Shown: positions 58,702 through 64,000 of the stretch, in pieces
Layout of the letters: the number at the start of each line of letters is the position of its first letter
How positions within the stretch are numbered: position 1 is the first letter of the stretch
NCBI GenBank assembly: GCA_963737015.1
Contig: CAVTQZ010000002.1
Location: 248,001-312,000 of the forward strand
Length of the DNA stretch: 64,000 nucleotides
Origin: CAVTQZ01 sp963737015
GTDB taxonomy: Bacteria; Actinomycetota; Acidimicrobiia; Acidimicrobiales; UBA8190
Reading direction: 5' to 3'
Translations under genes and position numbers: made by a program
The notes under the pieces: generated by a model
Databases searched by the model: none
What the model was told of the DNA's origin: nothing
What the model saw: the letters and a program-made list of their open reading frames with translations, nothing else

Positions 58702-60516
58702 TTAACTCGAGGGCGCTGCGGTCGTGAACGACCACACACCCATGAGCTGAGGGGGGAAGTTGACACCGTCTTGCGAGGCAAACGCGGTGCCCGCACCCAT
58801 GAAAACGCTCTGGCCGACGATCGACATGCCCGACGCGGGGGCCGCGCCGAGAGGGAAGCTCCAGAGCGGGAGACCCGTGTTGGCGTCGTACGCGTCGGCA
58901 GCGAAGCCGACGGTCGAAGGAGCGAACACCACGCCGTTCGCGTAGGTCGCCGCCGCGTATGTCGGAAGGGACGGTCCCTGCCACAAGATCGCTCCGGTGG
59001 CGGCGTCGACCGCGTGCAACGAAACCATCCGCGTCGGGTTCGACGCCAAGGTCGAGTCCGGACAAGCGGGAAGGCTCGTGCCCTTACACGGAGCCTCGTA
59101 GCCTGATCCGGGCACGTTCACCCCGTCGTCGGTGAAGGGAAGGGGGATGGCGGAGGTGAGGAACACCGCCGGCTTACCCTGCACGGCGCCGAGCGCCGGC
59201 GAACCGATCGGTCCGCCCAGTGCCCCGACGGTGTCAGGTCCGATCTGCCCGGGTTGGGTGGCCTGCACACTCCATACCTGAGAACCTGTCGCCTCGTCGA
59301 GCGCGTAGACGTATCCCGACTTGCTGCCGTCTATCACCAGGGCGTGGCCGTCCCGGTCCCGAACGCCGGAGGCTATGAGGGCCGAAGCGCCGAAGTCGTC
59401 GTCTCCGCCCGCGGGTTCCTGCAGAGATCCAGTGTCGTACAGGTTGGAGGGCTCGAAGAAGGACCAGACACGACTACCCGTGACAGCGTCGATGCCGAAC
59501 AGGCCTGCGTTCGTTGCGAAGTCGCCGTGTTCCTTCGCCACCACGGGACCTCCGTGAGCGGCGCAGTTGCCCGTCCCGAAGACCACCAGACCGTCGTGAG
59601 AAGAGCGCCCAGTGGCAGTCACGGTGTGCCCGCTGGAGTTCTTGCCCGGCGGGTCCACGAAACCGGGATCGACGGCAGGTGAGGACCAGACGTCGCCACA
59701 CGCGTCGCCGGTTCCGTCCTGCCCGGTCAGCGAGTGCACGACGGCGTCCTTCTCCGGCTCGTACTTCCACACGAGCGCGCCCGTCAGCGCGTTGAAACCC
59801 TGGACGCCGGTCTCGTCGATGCCGGATGAACCATTGTCGTCATCTCCGACGATCACCTCCGGAACTGACAGCGAGGTGTCGATCACAGGCGATGACTCGA
59901 TCTCGATGCCACTCGTCGGCTTCGCAGGGTCGAGGTCCTCAGCCCACAATGGCGCGCCGGTGACGGCGTCGAGCGCATAGAGGGTCCCGCCACCCCCGAA
60001 GAAGACCGTCGCGTCCTTTCCTTTCCCGCGTACCGGCGAAACCGCAGGGGACGATACGAACAACCCGAAAGAAGCACTGTGCTGGTCGTCGTGAACGGCG
60101 TTCTTGGTGATGTCGAAGGTCCACTTCACGGCGCCTGTGCCGGCATCGATCGCCCGGAAGGTCCCGGCCGAGTCGCCCACATAGACGTTCGGGCCGTAGA
60201 CAGTCGGCGTAGCGGTAACTGCGCCAGCGGTCTGAACGAACCAGGCGGGGTGCAGCGTGGAGACGTTGGAGCTGGCGATGCCCGAGCAGTCACCCAGCGC
60301 GCTGTGAAAGACGTCGTGCTGATAGGTCGGCCATGACTTCACACACGCCGACAGCGCCGAGCTCGAAGACTGAGCTGCCGCGGAGGCCAAGGAGGTGCCT
60401 CCACCGATGGCGCCGACACATCCAGCGAATATGAGGAACCCGGTGGCGGCTCTGCGTCCGCCACTTGGGATGGCCCTCACGACGGCCCCGACCGTCGCCA
60501 GCTTGCCGATTCGCAT
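58702..60516 (-). CDS. Secreted PQQ-type beta-propeller protein (polyvinyl-alcohol-dehydrogenase-like)
   Basis: A 604-residue exported protein starting MRIGKLATVGAVV; a basic N-terminus and hydrophobic stretch (FLIFAGCVGAIGGGTSLA) act as signal. The mature part has repeated propeller blades ending in G..W motifs (AIDAGTGAVKWTF, ALDAVTGAPLWAED, GFNALTGALVWKY, GIDAVTGSRVWSF, ALDEATGSQVWSV, AVDAATGAILWQG) and ACGDVWSSPAVDPGF, as in quinoprotein alcohol dehydrogenases. No heme-c CxxCH was seen. It may oxidise an alcohol outside the cell or only bind ligands; the active-site residues cannot be confirmed. Confidence 0.82.
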   Translation of the reverse strand: MRIGKLATVGAVVRAIPSGGRRAATGFLIFAGCVGAIGGGTSLASAAAQSSSSALSACVKSWPTYQHDVFHSALGDCSGIASSNVSTLHPAWFVQTAGAVTATPTVYGPNVYVGDSAGTFRAIDAGTGAVKWTFDITKNAVHDDQHSASFGLFVSSPAVSPVRGKGKDATVFFGGGGTLYALDAVTGAPLWAEDLDPAKPTSGIEIESSPVIDTSLSVPEVIVGDDDNGSSGIDETGVQGFNALTGALVWKYEPEKDAVVHSLTGQDGTGDACGDVWSSPAVDPGFVDPPGKNSSGHTVTATGRSSHDGLVVFGTGNCAAHGGPVVAKEHGDFATNAGLFGIDAVTGSRVWSFFEPSNLYDTGSLQEPAGGDDDFGASALIASGVRDRDGHALVIDGSKSGYVYALDEATGSQVWSVQATQPGQIGPDTVGALGGPIGSPALGAVQGKPAVFLTSAIPLPFTDDGVNVPGSGYEAPCKGTSLPACPDSTLASNPTRMVSLHAVDAATGAILWQGPSLPTYAAATYANGVVFAPSTVGFAADAYDANTGLPLWSFPLGAAPASGMSIVGQSVFMGAGTAFASQDGVNFPPQLMGVWSFTTAAPSS

Positions 60517-60553
60517 TCCGGTTGTTTCCTCGCTCCCCGTGGCCGACCCGGAC

Positions 60554-60571
60554 AATGACACGGACGTCAGG
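60554..60571. promoter_or_regulatory. Operator-like palindrome AATGAC-N6-GTCAGG
   Basis: TGAC-ACGGAC-GTCA with one good outer arm, 40 bases upstream of the beta-propeller protein start. No clear -10 box was seen nearby, so this copy is weaker. Confidence 0.45.
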
Positions 60572-60666
60572 ATCGATCGCCTGCTCTTTACAACGGAGGT
60601 CGGGCCTCATCCCGGCGGTGGAATGCGACGAAAGCCGACGAGTCGCCGCGAGGGCGGGGCGCGGGC

Positions 60667-61854
60667 TCAGGGCCGGAGCCTGGGCGACGGGGTGAACTGC
60701 ACCGGGAGGTGCTCGAAGCCGACGATGAAGTTGGACACACGAAGTGGCCCGGCACTGTCAGGCACGAGGGCCATGTCCGGCAGGCGGTCGAGCAACCGGT
60801 CGACCATCGAGACGAGCTCGGCCCGCGCAAGTCTTTGGCCCAGGCACAGATGGGCCCCGAAGCCGAACGCAAGATGGTCGTTGGGTTGGCGGCGTATGTC
60901 GAAGACCTCGGGATCGGAGAACACCGTCTCGTCACGGTTCGCAGAAGGGTAGAGAAGGAGCACTTTGTCCCCGGCGGGGATCGTGCGGCCGTGCAGCTCG
61001 ACATCCACCGTCGCCGTCCTGTTCATGTTCTTGATCGGCGATACCCAGCGCAGCATCTCTTCGACAGTGCTGTGGAGAAGCGCGTCGTTCTCTGCGAGCT
61101 CCCGGTATTGCTCGGGCCTCGAAAGAAGGGCCTCCATACCGCCGCTGATGACGTGGCGGGTGGTCTCGTCCCCCCCGACGAGGATGAGAAGCGCCTCGTG
61201 CACCAGTGAGTCGTCGTCGAGGGGCTGCTCATCGGAACCGTTCACGAGCATCCCCAGCAGGTCATCCGTGGTGCCGTTGCGACGACGCTCCTCTATGTGG
61301 TCCTTCACGAACGCGTCCCATTCCACGAAGGCGGTCGTGGCCTTTACGAGGGCGTCGGGATCGTCCGATCCCTGGGACATGAGCATCGTGTCCGACCAGT
61401 CGAGCAACCTCTTCCAGTCGGACTCTGCAAACCCGAGCATGTCAGCGATCATCGCGAGGGGAAGTGGGGCAGCGATGTCGGTGACAAGATCGCACTCGCC
61501 TCGTTCACACACCGAGTCGATCACCTGGTCGCAGACATCTCTTATCCGATCCGTCCGCAGGCGCACGGCTTCCGGGGTGAACACCGTGTTCACCAGCCGT
61601 CGACGGCGGCGGTGCTCGGCCCCGTCCATGTCGATCATGTACGGAAGGGCGACACCAGGGCGCGATCCGGAGGCACTCGAGAACCGCTTCGGATCCTGCC
61701 CGGCCGCGCGAACGTCCTCGTAGCGGGTCAGACCCCAGATGTGATTCGCCTCGTCCAGATACAAGGGCGCCTCGTGGCGCATCCACGCGAAGGTCGGATA
61801 GGGGTCACCTGCGTAGAACTCGCCGCTCAGCAGATCGACCACCGGAGTCGTCAC
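60667..61854 (-). CDS. Cytochrome P450
   Basis: A 395-residue P450. The I-helix LLILVGGDETTRHVISGG keeps the acid-alcohol pair (E/D-T), the K-helix VEEMLRWVSPI gives ExxR, and the heme loop FGFGAHLCLGQRLAR has the axial Cys at 337. The pattern resembles the actinobacterial steroid/fatty-acid hydroxylase group of CYP125/142 kind but substrate cannot be assigned. Its GTG overlaps the stop of the upstream unknown gene (GTGA), so the two are coupled. No ferredoxin is adjacent. Confidence 0.92.
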   Translation of the reverse strand: MTTPVVDLLSGEFYAGDPYPTFAWMRHEAPLYLDEANHIWGLTRYEDVRAAGQDPKRFSSASGSRPGVALPYMIDMDGAEHRRRRRLVNTVFTPEAVRLRTDRIRDVCDQVIDSVCERGECDLVTDIAAPLPLAMIADMLGFAESDWKRLLDWSDTMLMSQGSDDPDALVKATTAFVEWDAFVKDHIEERRRNGTTDDLLGMLVNGSDEQPLDDDSLVHEALLILVGGDETTRHVISGGMEALLSRPEQYRELAENDALLHSTVEEMLRWVSPIKNMNRTATVDVELHGRTIPAGDKVLLLYPSANRDETVFSDPEVFDIRRQPNDHLAFGFGAHLCLGQRLARAELVSMVDRLLDRLPDMALVPDSAGPLRVSNFIVGFEHLPVQFTPSPRLRP

Positions 61855-62981
61855 AGGGGCAACTGTTGCACGTCGGGCACGGCGGGCACGGCGGGCACAG
61901 CGCCTTCCTCCCAGAGGCGCGTCTGACCACCGGCGTCTTGCCGGCCCGAAGGCAATGGCTCTTCCTTATCCCTTCGGCCACGTTCGAGTGCGTGGTAACC
62001 GGGCACCTCTTCGTGCGGAGAATCGAGGTAGACCTTCGCCTCGGGCGGCTGGCGGAAACGACCGTGGCTCCAGCGGATCTCGACGTGCCCGTGGACCTCC
62101 CGGTCGTTCGCGATACGGCGATCGTGATACTCGGCTCGCCAGGCGACCCGGGGTTGGCCGCCACCTTGCGCCTCGACCTCAAATGCTTTCAAGCGGTACA
62201 ACCGGCGCCAGTCCCAAGGAGTGTCGATGCGCAGGCGCATCGAGCCCGAAGGACTCGTCCCGAGGATGAAGTAGGGAGCCGACCCGATCCGCAACAACCG
62301 CCACAACATGCTCTCGGCGTTTCCCGTGGCGAGGCGCTCGTTCCACGCCCGCGACGTCTCGCGCGAGACCGACTCGCACAGTCGTCGGTAGGCGTCGTGT
62401 GCCCCCGAAGGCCAGCCGCCTCGAAGCGCACGCGCCAACAGGTTCTTCTGGTCCCTCGTGAGTAGGGCCGGTTCTGCGGGAAGCGCCTCGGTGTCGACCG
62501 TCGCGATGCACAACCGGTAGAGCTCGCTGTACTCGTGGGGAGCCACCCGCATGTACCAGTCTCGGGCGTCGTCCACCGGGGTCTGCGCCAAGAGCCCGTC
62601 GACCAGACGGGCGGGACTCGGGTTGTGCAGTATCCGCGACAGGTACTTACAGCTCACCAGATAGACGTGGTCGATGCGCAGATCGGAGGGAACCACCTCG
62701 TCACCCGGGGGTCTCCGGCCGCCCGTCCACTCCACGACGCGGGGTCGTCGCCCCCTCAACGCATCGGCGGCGAGGAAGAACGCTCTTCCATTGGCAAAGC
62801 CGGAACGGAAGTCCGCCTCATAGACCCCGCTGTCACAAAGCTTTCCAAGAGCGTCCCAATCGTCGGCGCTCAAGTTGGCCATTTGGCGTGGCCGTCGGGC
62901 CAGAACCGAGCTCAGGTCGGGGTGGCCGAGCATCCCTAGACCGGTCGCAATCTCGGTGACGAAGGTGCGGTGAGAGGGCAC
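61851..62981 (-). CDS. Unknown protein, possible nuclease-like core, coupled to a P450
   Basis: A 376-residue soluble protein with no family I can name. It has few hydrophobic runs and many Arg/Asp. A conserved-looking block RVVEWTGG... VVPSDLRIDHVYLVSCKYLSRIL (residues about 81-117) places Glu84, Asp100, Asp104 and Lys112 in an order reminiscent of a PD-(D/E)xK fold, though the last acid is Cys. The C-terminus has short APA-V repeats (AVPAVPAVPDV). GTG 62981 lies seven bases after the FGGY kinase stop, and its own stop overlaps the P450 start. Confidence 0.7.
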   Translation of the reverse strand: MPSHRTFVTEIATGLGMLGHPDLSSVLARRPRQMANLSADDWDALGKLCDSGVYEADFRSGFANGRAFFLAADALRGRRPRVVEWTGGRRPPGDEVVPSDLRIDHVYLVSCKYLSRILHNPSPARLVDGLLAQTPVDDARDWYMRVAPHEYSELYRLCIATVDTEALPAEPALLTRDQKNLLARALRGGWPSGAHDAYRRLCESVSRETSRAWNERLATGNAESMLWRLLRIGSAPYFILGTSPSGSMRLRIDTPWDWRRLYRLKAFEVEAQGGGQPRVAWRAEYHDRRIANDREVHGHVEIRWSHGRFRQPPEAKVYLDSPHEEVPGYHALERGRRDKEEPLPSGRQDAGGQTRLWEEGAVPAVPAVPDVQQLPL

Positions 62982-62988
62982 CCTTGCG

Positions 62989-63999
62989 TCAGACGCCGTC
63001 CGGCCTGTTCAGACGGGCGAACATGGGCTTGAGTGACTTGTAAAGCTTGGGAAACTCCGCGTATAGGCGTTCGTAGCAGCGCCCGGTATCTGGATCCGGC
63101 TCGAAGACGGCATCTACGGGAACGAGCTTCGCGAGCTGCTCGAACTCGACGTAGCCAAGCGCCAGCGAAGCCCACAGACCGGCACCGCGCAGGTTCGCGT
63201 GAAGCGGCTCGGCCACACGCTCGAGCCTCCGGCCGAGCACGTCCGCATGTATCTGGCACCAGAGGTCGGAGATCGCGCCCCCGCCGATCAATCGAGCGGG
63301 TTCGAGACGTCGGCGTACGAAATGTTCGACCGCCTCGTAGAGCCACCGGTTGTTGTATGCGACCCCTTCGAGCACGGCCCGGATCAAATGTGCGCGATCG
63401 CTTTGGAGGGACAGATTGTAGAAGCCGCCCCTTGCGTTGCGGTCGTCCACGGGTGAGCGCTCCCCTGCGAGCCATGGAGTGAAGATGACACCGCCACTGC
63501 CCGCCGGTACGGACGCCGCCAGCGAAGTCATGTCGTCGAGCGAGGGTGATGCAACTTCTGACAAACCATCTCGCGCATTGACTACGTTGTCGCGCAACCA
63601 CTCCAGGCACAGGCCACCGGTCTCGTGGTTGTCGGCCACGAGGTAGCGGCCCGGGGAGAGACCCGGCACGGAGGCGACCTGGCGAATGGCGTCGGTCTTC
63701 TTCATTGGGACCGGGCAGCTGATCCAGGAGGTCGTCGAGATCACGAGATGGGTCTGGAAGTCGAGGACGGACCCTGAACCGACGGCAGCGGAATGCAGGT
63801 CCGTCGTGCCCGAGACGACCTGCACGCCGGGAGGAAGACCAAGTTCATGCGCGACTTCCGGCTTCACGTCCCCGATGATCGTCCCCGTGGGAACGAGCGG
63901 AGGAAGCTTCTCCGCGGGTATGCCGGCTGCACGCACGAGTACCGGGTCGTATTCGAGGCGGTCCTGACGCCGGTTGTCGGTCAGCCAGGCCGCTGTCAT
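62989..63999 (-). CDS. FGGY-family carbohydrate kinase, 5' part beyond the window
   Basis: C-terminal 336 residues of a sugar/polyol kinase, cut by the window edge; the Met at the edge is probably internal. Visible are the family's central block (PPGVQVVSGTTDLHSAAVGSG), GVIFTPWLAGERSPVDDRNARGGF with the catalytic-domain signature, and LIGGGAISDLWCQIHADVLGRRLERV for adenosine binding. The N-terminal IDIGTT motif is missing only because of the cut. It is the upstream member of a kinase-unknown-P450 transcript. Substrate unknown. Confidence 0.88.
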   Translation of the reverse strand: MTAAWLTDNRRQDRLEYDPVLVRAAGIPAEKLPPLVPTGTIIGDVKPEVAHELGLPPGVQVVSGTTDLHSAAVGSGSVLDFQTHLVISTTSWISCPVPMKKTDAIRQVASVPGLSPGRYLVADNHETGGLCLEWLRDNVVNARDGLSEVASPSLDDMTSLAASVPAGSGGVIFTPWLAGERSPVDDRNARGGFYNLSLQSDRAHLIRAVLEGVAYNNRWLYEAVEHFVRRRLEPARLIGGGAISDLWCQIHADVLGRRLERVAEPLHANLRGAGLWASLALGYVEFEQLAKLVPVDAVFEPDPDTGRCYERLYAEFPKLYKSLKPMFARLNRPDGV

Positions 64000-64000
64000 C

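Noticed and set aside
1..64000. tRNA, rRNA, insertion sequence or phage genes
   Set aside because: None recognised by reading; a covariance-model search would be needed to exclude small RNAs.

Overview
The window looks like a G+C-rich chromosomal segment from an actinomycete. By eye it is about two-thirds G+C, GTG and TTG starts are frequent, stop/start overlaps of one to four bases are common, and several promoters look leaderless (TANNNT six to nine bases before the start codon). The mix of acyl-CoA dehydrogenases, DUF35/thiolase pairs, DxHxxEP amidohydrolases, CYP-type P450s and a MSMEG-like regulator set fits Mycobacteriales or, perhaps better, Acidimicrobiia; that placement is inference. 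I saw no rRNA, tRNA, insertion sequence, phage gene or CRISPR array.

Region 1 (0-15 kb): a truncated acyl-CoA ligase, an antiporter with universal-stress domains, a divergent acyl-CoA dehydrogenase pair, then a plus-strand run of crotonase, CaiB CoA-transferase, zinc alcohol dehydrogenase and TetR regulator; next an FGGY kinase divergent from a 2-hydroxyacid dehydrogenase/acyl-CoA dehydrogenase pair. Region 2 (15-22.5 kb): a seven-gene minus operon (aldehyde dehydrogenase, amidohydrolase-3, alcohol dehydrogenase, amidohydrolase-2, small helical protein, DUF35, thiolase). Region 3 (22.5-30 kb): two amidohydrolases and an acyl-CoA ligase, an antisense-embedded thioesterase, MerR regulator, maleylpyruvate-isomerase-like protein, and a DUF35/thiolase pair. 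Region 4 (30-47 kb): more acyl-CoA dehydrogenases, ligases, DUF35/thiolase, amidohydrolases and a P450-ferredoxin pair. Region 5 (48-64 kb): secreted and membrane proteins, a complete branched-chain-type ABC importer with fused permeases, a RodZ-like protein, a PQQ-type beta-propeller protein, and an FGGY kinase/unknown/P450 operon cut by the window end.

Together the genes read as a catabolic island for a hydrophobic or branched acyl substrate: import (ABC system), oxygenation (P450s, DUF2236), alcohol/aldehyde oxidation, CoA activation, dehydrogenation, hydration and thiolytic or retro-aldol cleavage. The substrate cannot be told from sequence. The most unusual thread is a palindrome, TGAC-N6-GTCA (best form CCTGAC-N6-GTCAGG), found at up to nine places, mostly in upstream regions of these genes, which suggests one regulon. 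Three genes between 31 and 42 kb carry single-base frameshifts and one ligase lacks a stop codon, so consensus errors or real decay should be checked.
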